From the NCBI GenBank assembly GCA_003170135.1, contig PMZR01000030.1, positions 1 through 32,394 of the forward strand: a stretch of 32,394 nt of DNA, written 5' to 3'. The position numbers and the translations under genes are program-made. Source of the DNA: Acidobacteriota bacterium. Its GTDB lineage: Bacteria; Acidobacteriota; Vicinamibacteria; Vicinamibacterales; Fen-181. How positions within the stretch are numbered: position 1 is the first letter of the stretch; every line of letters begins with the position of its first letter. Shown here one piece after another: positions 1 through 8,961 of the stretch. The notes beneath the pieces are model-generated. The model was not told the DNA's origin and made no database searches. It was given only the letters and a program-made list of their open reading frames with translations.

Positions 1-881
1 GGCCGGGTGGGCGCGGGAACGGGCGGCCGCACGATCCGTGGCGGGACCGACGGCGTCGGTCCCGCGGTCCGCGGCTGGGCCGCGGAAGAACCGGCCGGGT
101 GCTCCACGTGCGTTGCGGCCGGCGCGGTGGAGACCGGCAGCCGGATTTCGCGCACCGGTGCGGGTGTCGGCGTCGGCCGGGATTCCTCGATGCGCAAGCG
201 GATCGTCGGCGGCACCAGTCGACCCCGGGGCGCCGGAGCCGGTGCCGGTGGCGCGGCGGGTGTCTCGGGCACCTTGGGCACTGGGGCCGGCGTCTCCTGC
301 GGTGCGGCCGCGACGGCGGGCGCTTCATCGGCATGAGGCTTTGCCGGCTGGACCGCCTCGGGCGGCGCTTCCGGTTCGGCGACCGCTTCGGCTTCCGCCA
401 CGGCATGCCCTGCGGCGGCGGCCGGCTGTACTGGCTCGGGTGGGGCCGCGGGTGGCGCTTCGACCGGCGGCGGCGCCGGATGCTCGACATCCGCGGCAGC
501 CTCGCCCGGTTCCTGGGCCCACTGCTCGGCGGCTTGCAGATCCGCAGCTTCAGCGTCTGCAAGGGGGGCCGGGTGCGGCTTGACCGTCTTCACGAGTCGC
601 GGTGGAGGCAGCGTCGATACCGGCTTGGGCGGTTCGACCTTTCGCGCCGGCGGGTGATGTTTGCCCCGCACCGGTGGCGCCTCGGCGAAGATGTCGCCCG
701 AGGGCAGGGACACGCCGCGCTGCCGCGCGAGGCGATCGACGAACTGCCGTGCGACGACTTCCTCGATCGTGCTCGACGCGCTCTTCACCTCGATGCCGTG
801 GTCGCGCTTGAGCAGCGCCATCACTTCCTGGCTCGAGGTGCCGAGCAACTCCGCGACTTTGTAAATCCGCACAGTGGCCAA
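1..881 (-). CDS. infB: Translation initiation factor IF-2, N-terminal part (partial at window edge)
   Basis: GTPase that places initiator tRNA on the 30S subunit. Only the N-terminal ~293 residues are inside the window; the GTPase domain lies beyond position 1. The first ~55 residues form the typical IF2 N-terminal helical domain (MATVRIYKVAELLG, then SSQEVMALLKRDHGIEV and STIEEVVARQFVDRLARQRG). They are followed by a long Pro/Ala/Glu-rich linker, as is usual between this domain and the G domain. I chose a TTG start at 881 because it restores the common Met-Ala-x-Val-Arg-Ile-Tyr-Lys beginning and has GAGG six bases upstream; a GTG at 872 is the alternative. It is the last visible gene of the rimP-nusA-infB operon, about 60 bases after nusA. 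Confidence 0.93.
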   Translation of the reverse strand, partial: MATVRIYKVAELLGTSSQEVMALLKRDHGIEVKSASSTIEEVVARQFVDRLARQRGVSLPSGDIFAEAPPVRGKHHPPARKVEPPKPVSTLPPPRLVKTVKPHPAPLADAEAADLQAAEQWAQEPGEAAADVEHPAPPPVEAPPAAPPEPVQPAAAAGHAVAEAEAVAEPEAPPEAVQPAKPHADEAPAVAAAPQETPAPVPKVPETPAAPPAPAPAPRGRLVPPTIRLRIEESRPTPTPAPVREIRLPVSTAPAATHVEHPAGSSAAQPRTAGPTPSVPPRIVRPPVPAPTR

Positions 882-941
882 CGCGTACCTCAGTTGCTGT
901 GGAGCATTCTCAATACGAGTAGCGGTCGTCTGTCGTGCGCT

Positions 942-2381
942 TTACCCTTCGGGCTCCGGCTCGGCCTCCCTGTTGCTCTCGCCCTGTCCTTCGGCCGGCT
1001 CGCCTTCCTGCGGCGCCACGGCCTCACCCTGGTCGCCCTCGGCGGTTCCCGTTTGGCCGGCTTCCGCCGCCTCCGCCAGTTCGATCGCGGCCGCCTCGGC
1101 CGCGACTTCCTCGGCGCGAACCGCCTGCGCCGCCTCGAGCACCGCCTGGGCGGTCTCCTCGTCGAGGCCATGCGCGGTCAACCCTTCGAGGCCGCCCTCC
1201 AGGATGGCCTGCGCTGTCGCGTAGCCGGCGTCCTGCACCTGCGCGACGACTTCGTCGTGAATGCCGGGCAGCGCCAGCGGCACGACTTCGGGCTGCGCTT
1301 CGAGCGGAGCCTCGAGGACGAGCTGCGCCTCGACCTCCCGGCGCTTCTCCTCCTCGCTCTTGATGTCGATGCGCCAGCCGGCCAGCTTCGCGGCCAGCCG
1401 CACGTTCTGCCCTTTCTTGCCGATCGCGAGCGAGAGCTGCTTGTCTTCGACGACGACTTCCATGACGCGTTCGTGATCGTCCACGATCGCCACGTGCTGC
1501 ACCTTCGCGGGGCTGAGCGCGTTGGTCACGAACGTCACGGGGTCCTCGGACCACTCGACGATGTCGATCTTTTCGCCGCGCAGTTCCCGGATGATCGACT
1601 GCACGCGCGTGCCCTTCATGCCGACGCAGGCGCCCACCGGGTCGACGTCGCGCTCGCGCGAGTACACGGCGACCTTCGCGCGGTCGCCCGCCTCCCGCAC
1701 CGCGCCCTTGATGACCACCGTGCCGTCGTAGATCTCGGGCACTTCCTGCTCGAACAGCTTGATGAGCAGCGCCGCGTCGGTGCGCGACAGCATGATCTGC
1801 GGGCCCTTGGCGCCGCGGTTCACGGCCCGGATCACGGCGCGGACGCGGTCGCCGGGCGAGTAGCTCTCGGCGCGCGACTGTTCCTTGCGGGGCAGCACCG
1901 TCTCGATCCGCCCCACCTCGATGATGATGTCGCCGTTCTCGAAGCGCTTCACGCTGCCGTTGACGACATCGCCGATGCGCTCGTTGTACTCGGCGAAGAT
2001 GGTCTCGCGCTCGGCCTCGCGCACCTTCTGGAAGATCACCTGCTTGGCCGTCTGCGCCGCGATGCGCCCGAGCACCTCGGTCGGCTTGGGGAACTCGATC
2101 TCCATGTCGACCTCGGCCTCTTCGCCGTAGAGCTGCTGGGCTTCGGCCAGCGCGATCTCCGTCGCGGGGTTGGTCACCTCGTTGACGATCTGCTTGACGG
2201 CGTACAGCTCGACCTGGCCCGTCTCCGTGTTGAACCGGGTCCGCAGGTTCTCGTTCGTCTTGTAGTACTTGCGCGAGGCGGTCAGGACGGCGTCTTCAAT
2301 CGCCGAGATGATGACCTCGGGCCCGATGCCCTTTTCTTTCGCGAGGGCCTCGATTGTCTGCTGCAGTGGATTCGTCGTCAT
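942..2381 (-). CDS. nusA: Transcription termination/antitermination factor NusA
   Basis: RNA polymerase-binding factor that modulates pausing, termination and antitermination. The 479-residue product has the NusA N-terminal domain (residues ~1-125, beginning [19 protein letters not shown]), an S1 domain (~135-200), and two KH domains with the motifs [14 protein letters not shown] and [17 protein letters not shown] helix-hairpin-helix-like segment follows ([22 protein letters not shown]), then an acidic Glu/Gly-rich tail. I prefer the ATG at 2381 over the in-frame one at 2426 because family members start close to this sequence; no strong ribosome binding site decides it. It lies between rimP (50-base gap) and infB, the widely conserved operon order. 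Confidence 0.95.
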   Translation of the reverse strand: MTTNPLQQTIEALAKEKGIGPEVIISAIEDAVLTASRKYYKTNENLRTRFNTETGQVELYAVKQIVNEVTNPATEIALAEAQQLYGEEAEVDMEIEFPKPTEVLGRIAAQTAKQVIFQKVREAERETIFAEYNERIGDVVNGSVKRFENGDIIIEVGRIETVLPRKEQSRAESYSPGDRVRAVIRAVNRGAKGPQIMLSRTDAALLIKLFEQEVPEIYDGTVVIKGAVREAGDRAKVAVYSRERDVDPVGACVGMKGTRVQSIIRELRGEKIDIVEWSEDPVTFVTNALSPAKVQHVAIVDDHERVMEVVVEDKQLSLAIGKKGQNVRLAAKLAGWRIDIKSEEEKRREVEAQLVLEAPLEAQPEVVPLALPGIHDEVVAQVQDAGYATAQAILEGGLEGLTAHGLDEETAQAVLEAAQAVRAEEVAAEAAAIELAEAAEAGQTGTAEGDQGEAVAPQEGEPAEGQGESNREAEPEPEG

Positions 2382-2431
2382 AACAGATAACTTCGGGCTT
2401 CGGGCCTCGGGCGCATGAAGCCACAAGCCGG

Positions 2432-2944
2432 TTAGAACTCAACTTCCAGGCGGCCCCGCGCGATGTGCGCGAGCGGAATCCGGTGCTCGCGGCCCTGGGC
2501 GTCGTCGAAGATCACGCACTCCCCGTCCGTGCCTCGCAACCGGCCCTTGAGATGCGACTGGCCGTCGACCGGTTCGGTCACCACGAGGCTGGCGGCGCGC
2601 CCGGCAAATCGGCGGTAATCGGCCCCGTGCCGGAGCGGACGGTCGAGCCCCGGCGACGACACTTCCAGCGTATAGCGGTGGTCGACCACGTCCTCGACAT
2701 CGAGGACCGCGCTGATGTCGTTGCTGATGCGCTGGCAGTCCTGGATCCCGATGCTGTCGCCGACAGGTTCCGGCGATCCGTCCGCCGGAGCGAGCCGATC
2801 GATGACGATACGCAACACCGGGCCGATCGACTCGCGCCGCATCTGGACATCGAAGATCTCCAGCCCGTGCGAGTGCGCCACCCGTTCGGCGATGCTGCGT
2901 ATTCGTTCGATCGGATCCACCTCAGCTCTGCTGCCTCGCTTCAA
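2432..2944 (-). CDS. rimP: Ribosome maturation factor RimP
   Basis: Cytoplasmic factor needed for 30S subunit maturation. The 170-residue product shows the RimP N-terminal domain (IRSIAERVAHSHGLEIFDVQM, then VLRIVIDR), the central DCQRISNDISAVLD and LEVSSPGLDRPL motif, and the C-terminal SH3-like domain (LKGRLRG, then IPLAHIARGRLEVEF). RimP is normally 150-170 residues, so it is full length. It opens the rimP-nusA-infB operon on the minus strand. The leader between rimO and rimP contains a terminator-like hairpin (see 3009-3036). Confidence 0.95.
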   Translation of the reverse strand: MKRGSRAEVDPIERIRSIAERVAHSHGLEIFDVQMRRESIGPVLRIVIDRLAPADGSPEPVGDSIGIQDCQRISNDISAVLDVEDVVDHRYTLEVSSPGLDRPLRHGADYRRFAGRAASLVVTEPVDGQSHLKGRLRGTDGECVIFDDAQGREHRIPLAHIARGRLEVEF

Positions 2945-3008
2945 TCAGACGGCTCGGGGGGACTTCCATGCGCGACAGGGGCGCCAACCGTGACGCTGCG
3001 GATGTCCA

Positions 3009-3036
3009 CAAAAACAAAAAGCCGGCACGCGCCGAC
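3009..3036 (-). terminator. Intrinsic terminator downstream of rimO, in the rimP leader
   Basis: Read on the minus strand, GTCGGC-GCGT-GCCGGC forms a six-pair stem (one G-U pair) with a four-base loop, followed immediately by TTTTTGTTTTT. This is a classical rho-independent terminator for the asnS-rimO transcript. It lies 65-92 bases upstream of the rimP start. If rimP transcription begins at the extended -10-like TGATATTCT around 3073-3081, the hairpin lies inside the rimP-nusA-infB leader and could act as an attenuator. Confidence 0.7.
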
Positions 3037-3081
3037 TCCAGCTGTCCCACGAGACACCCGAAGTAGTTCAGAATATCACAT

Positions 3082-4557
3082 TTACGGGCACCGGTCGACC
3101 GGTCGAGCTACAAAATCGTAATCCCGTGCATCGACGATCTCGGCGGCCACCAGGGAGCCGGCGGCGAGCCGGGCCGGGTCGCAATCCGTCAGGTACACGA
3201 CCGAGTCGATGTCGGGTGCCTGGCCTTCCAGCCGCCCCTTCAGCACCATGTCGTGCTCGGCCGACACCCCGTCCACGAGCACCCGAACCGGCTCACCGAT
3301 CCGCGCGCGGTGGCTCTCCCGCACCAGGGCAAGCTGGGTGCTCATCAGTGTCCTCTGGCGCGCGGCTTTCACGCCAGCGGGCACGTCATCCGCCATCGCG
3401 TAGGCGCTCGTGCCCTCTTCGTGCGAATAGGTGAAGACGCCGACGTGGTCGAATCGCATTTCGCGCACGAACTGCCGCAATTCCTCGAACTCGGCCTCCG
3501 TTTCCCCGGGAAACCCGACGATGAAGGTCGTGCGCAACGCCACGCCCGGGACGCGCCCGCGAATACGGCCGAGCAGCCGCCGGTAGCTGTCGCCGGTGCC
3601 GGGACGCTTCATCCGCCGAAGGACTGCGGCCGACGCGTGCTGCAGCGGCAGGTCCACGTACTTGCACACTTTCTCGCATTCGACCATGGCCTCGAGCACG
3701 CCGTCATCCACGGTCGTGGGATAGAGATACAGCAGCCGGATCCAGTCGAGGCCCTCGACGCCATTCAGCCGGCGCAGCAATCGGCCGAGCGCGCCGCGTT
3801 CGCCGCGGTCGATGCCGAAAAACGTGCTGTCCTGCGAGATGAGGATGATCTCACGCACGCCCTGCTTCGCGAGGTTCCCGGCCTCCTCGACGATCGACTC
3901 GGCCGGCCGGCTGCGATACGCGCCGCGCAGCTTCGGGATGATGCAGAACGCGCATTTGTAGTCGCAGCCTTCGGCGATTTTCACGTAGGCGTAATGCCTG
4001 GGCGTGGTCAGGATCCGGGGCGTGTTCGCGTCGTAGATATAGGTGGGCAGGGCGGATGCGCGCCGGCGATCGTGGAGCAGGACCTCGATCTGGCTCTCGC
4101 CGTTGCCCGGCTGTTGTCGCCGGTACATCTTCACGGGCAGGGCAGGACCGCCCGCCGGAATGGTCGTGGGGCCGCCGGCCCGAATCGTCGTGGAATCGCC
4201 GGTCTTTAGACCGGTGGCCGCGGTAATTGCCTCGACGATGTCCGGCACCTCGTTGGTGCCCAGCACGACGTCGATCTCGGAGATCTCGCGGCGCAACTCC
4301 TCGCCGTACCGCTCCGCCAGGCAGCCGGTGACCACGAGCCGCGTTGTGCCGTTCCGTTTGTGGGCAGCCATCTCGAGGATCGCGTCGATCGATTCCTGCT
4401 TGGCCGAATCGATGAACGCGCACGTGTTGACGACCAGCACGTCGGCATCGGACGGGTCGGGGGTGAGCGTATGTCCGGCCGCCCGGGTGAGGCCGAGCAT
4501 CACTTCGGAATCGACGAGGTTTTTCGGGCAGCCGAGCGAGATGAAACCGATCTTCAT
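3082..4557 (-). CDS. rimO: Ribosomal protein S12 methylthiotransferase RimO
   Basis: Radical-SAM iron-sulfur enzyme that methylthiolates an aspartate of ribosomal protein S12. The N-terminal UPF0004 domain carries three cluster cysteines (C10 in SLGCPKN, C46 in NTCAF, C79 in TGCLAERY). The radical SAM motif C198-x3-C202-x2-C205 lies in GCDYKCAFC, and a TRAM domain follows at the C-terminus. At 491 residues it is longer than the usual ~430-450. The excess lies between the two cluster domains (about residues 115-165) and contains a near-repeat TTIRAGGP/TTIPAGGP. It starts six bases after the asnS stop and is therefore probably cotranscribed with it. Confidence 0.95.
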   Translation of the reverse strand: MKIGFISLGCPKNLVDSEVMLGLTRAAGHTLTPDPSDADVLVVNTCAFIDSAKQESIDAILEMAAHKRNGTTRLVVTGCLAERYGEELRREISEIDVVLGTNEVPDIVEAITAATGLKTGDSTTIRAGGPTTIPAGGPALPVKMYRRQQPGNGESQIEVLLHDRRRASALPTYIYDANTPRILTTPRHYAYVKIAEGCDYKCAFCIIPKLRGAYRSRPAESIVEEAGNLAKQGVREIILISQDSTFFGIDRGERGALGRLLRRLNGVEGLDWIRLLYLYPTTVDDGVLEAMVECEKVCKYVDLPLQHASAAVLRRMKRPGTGDSYRRLLGRIRGRVPGVALRTTFIVGFPGETEAEFEELRQFVREMRFDHVGVFTYSHEEGTSAYAMADDVPAGVKAARQRTLMSTQLALVRESHRARIGEPVRVLVDGVSAEHDMVLKGRLEGQAPDIDSVVYLTDCDPARLAAGSLVAAEIVDARDYDFVARPVDRCP

Positions 4558-4563
4558 TGGGGG

Positions 4564-5856
4564 CTACGGATACACGCGATACAGCATTCTCGGGTACGGG
4601 ATCGCCTCGCGCAGGTGGTCCAGGTGGCAGATCCATGAGACGACGCGTTCGATGCCCATGCCGAACCCGCCATGGGGCACCGAGCCGAAGCGCCGCAGGT
4701 CGAGGAACCACTCGAAGGCCTCCTGCGGCAGATTGTGTTCCTTGATCCGCTGCAGCAGCAGGTCGTAGTCGTCGATGCGCTGGCCGCCGCCGATGATCTC
4801 GCCGTAACCTTCGGGCGCGAGCACGTCGACGCACAACGCGACGTCGGGGCGCTCCGGATCCGGCTTCATGTAGAACGCCTTGATCGCCGACGGGTAGCGG
4901 TGGACGGCGACGGGCCGGTCGAACTGTTCGGAGAGCACGGTTTCGTCGGTGCCGCCGAAATCGCCGCCCCACTCGAAGGGCAGGCCCTTTTCGCGCAGGA
5001 TCCGCGCCGCGTCGTCGTAGCTGATGCGTGGAAACGGCGCCCGCACGCATTCGAGCTTGCTGATGTCGCGCTCCAGCACGGTGAGCTCGTGGCGCCGCTT
5101 GTCGAGCACGCGCGCGACGACAGACGTGACGAGGCCCTCGGCGAGCTCGATCACATCGTCGAGCCCGGCGTAGGCGACCTCCGGCTCGACCATCCAGAAT
5201 TCCGTGAGGTGCCGGCGCGTCTTGGATTTCTCGGCGCGGAAGGTCGGGCCGAAACAGTATACCCGGCCCAGCGCGGCGGCGTTCGCCTCGTTGTAGAGCT
5301 GCCCGCTCTGCGTCAGGTACGCGGTCTGTTCTTCGAAGTACTGAACCGGGAACAGCGTCGTCGTGCCTTCGCACGCCGCTGGCGTGAAGATCGGCGTGTC
5401 GGCCAGGATGAAGCCGCGGTTGTTGAAGAAGTCCCGGACCGCGTTGACGACCTCGTGGCGCACGCGGAGGATGGCGGCCTGGCGCTCGCTCCGGATCCAG
5501 AGATGGCGCCGGTCCATCAGGTAGTCGACCCCGTGCTCCTTGGGGGTGATCGGGTAGTTCTCCGAGCCGCTGATCACCTCGAGGGAGGTCACGTCGATCT
5601 CGTAGCCGCCCGGCGCGCGGCGATCCTGGCGCACGGTCCCCGTGACGACGAGCGAAGTTTCCTGGGACAGGTGGTCGGCCGTCTGGAACGTCTGCTCGTC
5701 CACGCCCGCCTTTGACATGACCGCCTGGATGAAGCCGGTCCCGTCGCGGATGACCAGGAAATGGATCTTGCCACTCGACCGGCGGTGGTGCAGCCAGCCA
5801 TGGATCGTGACCTGCTGCCCCTCGTGCCGTGCGACGTCTTCGATGTAGGCGTTCAT
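4564..5856 (-). CDS. asnS: Asparaginyl-tRNA synthetase (class II)
   Basis: Charges tRNA-Asn with asparagine in the cytoplasm. The ~430-residue product begins with an OB-fold anticodon-binding domain ([23 protein letters not shown]). The class II catalytic core follows: motif 2 in [20 protein letters not shown] and motif 3 in [11 protein letters not shown]. The sequence [10 protein letters not shown] and the [11 protein letters not shown] stretch fit AsnRS rather than AspRS. I chose the ATG at 5856 because GGAG lies four bases upstream; an in-frame GTG lies at 5868. A repeat-rich spacer separates it from the next minus-strand gene upstream. Confidence 0.94.
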   Translation of the reverse strand: MNAYIEDVARHEGQQVTIHGWLHHRRSSGKIHFLVIRDGTGFIQAVMSKAGVDEQTFQTADHLSQETSLVVTGTVRQDRRAPGGYEIDVTSLEVISGSENYPITPKEHGVDYLMDRRHLWIRSERQAAILRVRHEVVNAVRDFFNNRGFILADTPIFTPAACEGTTTLFPVQYFEEQTAYLTQSGQLYNEANAAALGRVYCFGPTFRAEKSKTRRHLTEFWMVEPEVAYAGLDDVIELAEGLVTSVVARVLDKRRHELTVLERDISKLECVRAPFPRISYDDAARILREKGLPFEWGGDFGGTDETVLSEQFDRPVAVHRYPSAIKAFYMKPDPERPDVALCVDVLAPEGYGEIIGGGQRIDDYDLLLQRIKEHNLPQEAFEWFLDLRRFGSVPHGGFGMGIERVVSWICHLDHLREAIPYPRMLYRVYP

Positions 5857-5871
5857 ATGGCTCCGCACTTG

Positions 5872-6001
5872 GTACTAGGTGCTGGTGCTACGTGCTTGGT
5901 GCTACGTGCTTGGTGCTACGTGCTTGGTGCCGTGGTGCTTCGTGCTCGCTCGCACACGGCACCGGGCACCGCACTTCGCACGTCGCACCTCGCACGTCGC
6001 A
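5872..6001. repeat. Intergenic short-word repeat with hairpin architecture
   Basis: The 14-bp unit GTGCTACGTGCTTG occurs three times in tandem at 5885-5926. It is followed by degenerate GTGC words and then, on the other side of a short turn, by GCAC words (GCACTTCGCACGTCGCAC...) up to 6001. The left half is rich in GTGC and the right half in its complement GCAC, so the transcript can fold into a long imperfect hairpin. It fills the gap between asnS and the TIM-barrel gene. Similar elements occur at 11722-11830 and 18087-18245. Confidence 0.75.
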
Positions 6002-6874
6002 CTATTCCTGCTTGTCCACCGTGAGCGGGCCCCACGCGCCCTCGAGGATCTGCTCGAAGCGTCTGCGCACGGTCACGGCGCGCTCCAGAACCGTGCGAGG
6101 CGCTTCGGCGCTCTGCAGTTCGAGCAGCAGCGTCCCCTCGTACCCGACCTTCTGCACGGCCATCAGCGCAAGGAGCCAGTCGATCTTGCCCTCGAACGGT
6201 GCGAGATGATCGTCGGCGTGTCCGCGATTGTCGTGCACGTGGGTCGTGACGAGGTGCCCGGACGCGACCTCGATCGCATCGACGACATCGCCCATCAGGA
6301 ACGCGTGACCGAAGTCGACGCAGATGCCGACGTCGGGCAATTCGAGATCCTCCTCGATCATCTGCACCAGCGAGTCCGGCGTCGAGAGGTCGTTGGGAAT
6401 CACCTCGAGGGCGAGGCGCACACCGAGCCCCTGGGCAGCTTCGTGGATCTGTTCGACGCTGCGTCTCGCCTGTTCGCGGTCGTTGTCGTTGCCGGACGAG
6501 GCCTGCGACGATGGCACCCCGAGATGCACCACCAGGTAGTCGTAGGGCGTCGTCCGGGCGATCTCGAGGGTCGCGATCGCTTCCTGCACGGCGATCTGGC
6601 GCGCTCGTTGGTCGGTCGTCGCGTTCGAGTAGGCCGGCCCCCAGCGGGTGCCGATCAAGCTCTCGACGATCGGTGCATGGACGGAGTGGAGCCGCACGCC
6701 GGTCGCCGCAAGCCAGCGGCCGAGTTCGGCGATGGCCGCGGGGCTGTGGTAGTCGAAATGCCCGCGCGTCGCAAACAGTTCCACCCGGTCGAAGCCGTGT
6801 TCCTTGACCTCCCGCAGATGCTGCTCCGTGAGCGGGTGGTTGTGGAAGAGGTGGGTTGAGATTCCGAACTGCAC
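6002..6874 (-). CDS. Sugar phosphate isomerase/epimerase-like TIM-barrel protein
   Basis: A 290-residue protein of the AP-endonuclease-2-like/xylose isomerase-like TIM-barrel superfamily. It starts MQFGISTHLFHNHPL and shows the expected pattern of metal ligands: VHAPIVES, an LEVIPN strand with Glu, CVDFGHAFLMGD with Asp and His, TTHVHDNRGHADDH and a terminal LLLELQSAE. Members isomerise or epimerise sugars or polyols, usually with divalent metal; the substrate cannot be told from sequence. It lies between the repeat spacer and the amgK-like gene (41-base gap) and may be the last gene of that operon. Confidence 0.8.
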   Translation of the reverse strand: MQFGISTHLFHNHPLTEQHLREVKEHGFDRVELFATRGHFDYHSPAAIAELGRWLAATGVRLHSVHAPIVESLIGTRWGPAYSNATTDQRARQIAVQEAIATLEIARTTPYDYLVVHLGVPSSQASSGNDNDREQARRSVEQIHEAAQGLGVRLALEVIPNDLSTPDSLVQMIEEDLELPDVGICVDFGHAFLMGDVVDAIEVASGHLVTTHVHDNRGHADDHLAPFEGKIDWLLALMAVQKVGYEGTLLLELQSAEAPRTVLERAVTVRRRFEQILEGAWGPLTVDKQE

Positions 6875-6915
6875 CGTGCTCGCTCCCTGGCGAAGACTGT
6901 AAACCAGCTATTGTA

Positions 6916-7944
6916 CTACCGCACTTCCTCGATGTGCGCCGACAGGATTTCGCGCAGGCGGGCAAAGCGCGGATAGCGCTTCAGGTTGCGCTGGACGTAG
7001 CGGAGCGTGCGCGGGATGTATTGGATGTAGACCGTGTTCTGGCGCATGGTGGTCTGGTAACCGAACGTGCCCAGCGCCTTCAGGTTCCGCTGCAACGACA
7101 TCAGGTCGAATCGCCGCCCGAAGTCCTCGTCGTAGGCGGCGCCCCGGCTCTTGAGGGCGAGGAAATAGGCGACGAGCTCGGAGACGGCTTCCTCGGTGAA
7201 ATCGACGTAGGAATCGCGCACCAGCGAGGCAAGGTCGTAGGTGTCCGGGCCCAGCCGCGCGTCCTGGAAATCGATGATGTAGAGCTGGCCCCGGTAGAGC
7301 ATCAGGTTGCGGCTGTGGTAGTCGCGGTGGCAGAGCACCTGCGGTTCGGCTGCCAGTTCCTCGACGATCGGGCGCCACTCCTCGCGCAAGGCCTCGCGTT
7401 CCGCCGGCGCGATCGTCGCGCCGCGATACCCTTCGAGAAAGTGTTTCAGGAAGAAATCGAGTTCCCAGGTCAGTTTGTCGACGTCGAAGGCCAGCCTGTA
7501 CGGGAGGTACGCGTCGGATGCCAGTTCCTCCCCGCGCCGCTGCAGCACCTCGATGAAGGTGGCGGCTTCCCGATACAGGCGCCGATGTTCGAGCGCCGCC
7601 ACGCCGAGATGCGCCTGGAGCGTCACGTCGCCCAGGTCTTCGAGCGCCAGCACGCCCAGATCGTCCGCGTGATCGAGGATCGCGGGGACGGGGAGCGCCG
7701 CCGCGGCAAACAACCGCGCGACATTTACGAAGGGCAGGGACTCGAACTCGAAGGGCGCCCCGTGCAGGGCCAGGACGAGCGACGGCTTGTCGCCCTCGAG
7801 CACGCGGAAATACCGCCGGTCCGAGGCGTCGCCGGTGAGCGGGATCGCGCGTGCCTGCGGCCCGACGAGCTTGCTGCGATCGAGATAGCAGACGATCCGA
7901 TCGGGCAGGTCCACAGGGACGTCGTCCATCAACATGCCAGTCAT
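6916..7944 (-). CDS. amgK: Aminoglycoside phosphotransferase-fold sugar kinase, AmgK-like
   Basis: The 342-residue kinase has the APH fold: a GDASDRRYFRV loop near residue 40, VLALEDLGDVTLQ as hinge, the catalytic loop CHRDYHSRNLM and the metal-binding IDFQD. This pattern, with GDAS..RRYFRV at the N-terminus, is typical of AmgK, the anomeric MurNAc/GlcNAc kinase of peptidoglycan recycling. The next gene upstream is a nucleotidyltransferase, matching the AmgK-MurU pairing described in Pseudomonas. That function would convert recovered MurNAc to MurNAc-1-phosphate. Fold and kinase assignment are firm; the exact substrate is inferred from context. Confidence 0.8.
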   Translation of the reverse strand: MTGMLMDDVPVDLPDRIVCYLDRSKLVGPQARAIPLTGDASDRRYFRVLEGDKPSLVLALHGAPFEFESLPFVNVARLFAAAALPVPAILDHADDLGVLALEDLGDVTLQAHLGVAALEHRRLYREAATFIEVLQRRGEELASDAYLPYRLAFDVDKLTWELDFFLKHFLEGYRGATIAPAEREALREEWRPIVEELAAEPQVLCHRDYHSRNLMLYRGQLYIIDFQDARLGPDTYDLASLVRDSYVDFTEEAVSELVAYFLALKSRGAAYDEDFGRRFDLMSLQRNLKALGTFGYQTTMRQNTVYIQYIPRTLRYVQRNLKRYPRFARLREILSAHIEEVR

Positions 7945-7960
7945 GATCGCACGTTGACGG

Positions 7961-7984
7961 GGAATGTGGAATGTGGAATGTGGG
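7961..7984. repeat. Short tandem repeat GGAATGT x3
   Basis: Three consecutive copies of the heptamer GGAATGT lie in the 45-base gap between the nucleotidyltransferase and the kinase. This is the same short-word style as the larger intergenic repeats, but with a different word. Confidence 0.7.
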
Positions 7985-7989
7985 CTGAC

Positions 7990-8961
7990 CTAGAGCCGCC
8001 GCACCAGCAGGCTGCCGGCGATTTCCTCGCCGAAGAGCGGGGCGTACCCGGCCGGGCGGCGCACGATGGCGGCTTCCTCGAAGCGCGCGCCCGCCGGCAC
8101 CCGCACACCATCCGCGACGAGACATCGGTCGAGTGTCGCGCCCGCCTCGACCACCACGTCGTCCCAGAGCACGCTGTCCTGGACGCTCGCCGCCTCGTCG
8201 ATCGAACAGTTGCGGCCGACCAGCGGGAGTGGGCGTCCCTCCTGCCGTGCCAGCAACAGCGAGGTGTCCAGGTAATCCTGCGGCGTGCCGATGTCATGAA
8301 ACGTCGCGTCGCAGACGAAACCGCGAACGCAGCCAGGACGTTCGGCGAGCAGGTGGGGATACAGCGCTCCGACCGTCTCGGCCGGCTGGCCGGGGGCAAC
8401 GTTGGCGAAGGCCTCCGCGTTGACGGCCTGCACGCCGATGAAGTGATACGGGCTCGGCGTGCCTCGCCGGGCGAAGCCGGTGACGGCACCCTGCGCGTCC
8501 AGGCTCACGCCGCCGTAGTGGCCGGAATCCGGCTGCACGACGAGCGCCATCGTCGCCAGCGCCTGGCAGGCTTCGTGGCTCTCGGCCAGCGCGCCGAGTT
8601 CCACGTCCGACAGGGTGTCGCCGTTGACGATGAAGAAGCGGGGCGCGTCGATCATCGGGAGCGCCTGGCGTGGCCCGCCGGCCGAACCGAGGATCGGGTC
8701 CTCGTACGAGTAGCGAACGCGCAGGCCCAGGTCCGAGCCGTCGCCGACCACCGCGGTGATCGTCTGCGGCCGATAGTGGAGGTTGAGCACGACATCGCGG
8801 ACGCCGTGGGACGCGAGCCACGTGAGGATGCGGCAAACGAGCGGCTCGCCGGCGACCGGCATCGCGGGCTTCGCGCGCACGTACGAAAGCGGGCGAAGAC
8901 GGGTCCCGAGGCCGGCCGTGAGGACCAGGGCCGGCCAGGTGTCGAGCCTCGCGTTCGTCAT
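7990..8961 (-). CDS. Sugar-1-phosphate nucleotidyltransferase, MurU-like
   Basis: The 323-residue protein starts with a nucleotidyltransferase domain: the nucleotide-binding loop LTAGLGTRLRPL (residues ~14-25), KPAMPVAGEPLVCRIL, and FIVNGDTLSDVELGAL containing the metal-binding Asp. The C-terminal ~80 residues resemble a short left-handed beta-helix cap (CSIDEAASVQDSVLWDDV, VVEAGATLDRCLV). It would make an NDP-sugar from a sugar-1-phosphate. Beside an AmgK-like kinase, UDP-MurNAc formation (MurU) is plausible, but MurU of Pseudomonas is shorter and lacks the C-terminal cap, so GDP-mannose or another NDP-sugar remains possible. Its start overlaps the stop of the CYTH gene by four bases, showing translational coupling. 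Confidence 0.82.
   Translation of the reverse strand: MTNARLDTWPALVLTAGLGTRLRPLSYVRAKPAMPVAGEPLVCRILTWLASHGVRDVVLNLHYRPQTITAVVGDGSDLGLRVRYSYEDPILGSAGGPRQALPMIDAPRFFIVNGDTLSDVELGALAESHEACQALATMALVVQPDSGHYGGVSLDAQGAVTGFARRGTPSPYHFIGVQAVNAEAFANVAPGQPAETVGALYPHLLAERPGCVRGFVCDATFHDIGTPQDYLDTSLLLARQEGRPLPLVGRNCSIDEAASVQDSVLWDDVVVEAGATLDRCLVADGVRVPAGARFEEAAIVRRPAGYAPLFGEEIAGSLLVRRL

Noticed and set aside
99..2390. A 763-codon plus-strand open frame
   Set aside because: It is antisense to infB and nusA, which are certain; its Arg/Leu/His-rich composition is a shadow of GC-rich coding sequence.
5885..5926. Tandem 14-bp units as a CRISPR array
   Set aside because: The units are contiguous without spacers and no cas genes are present.
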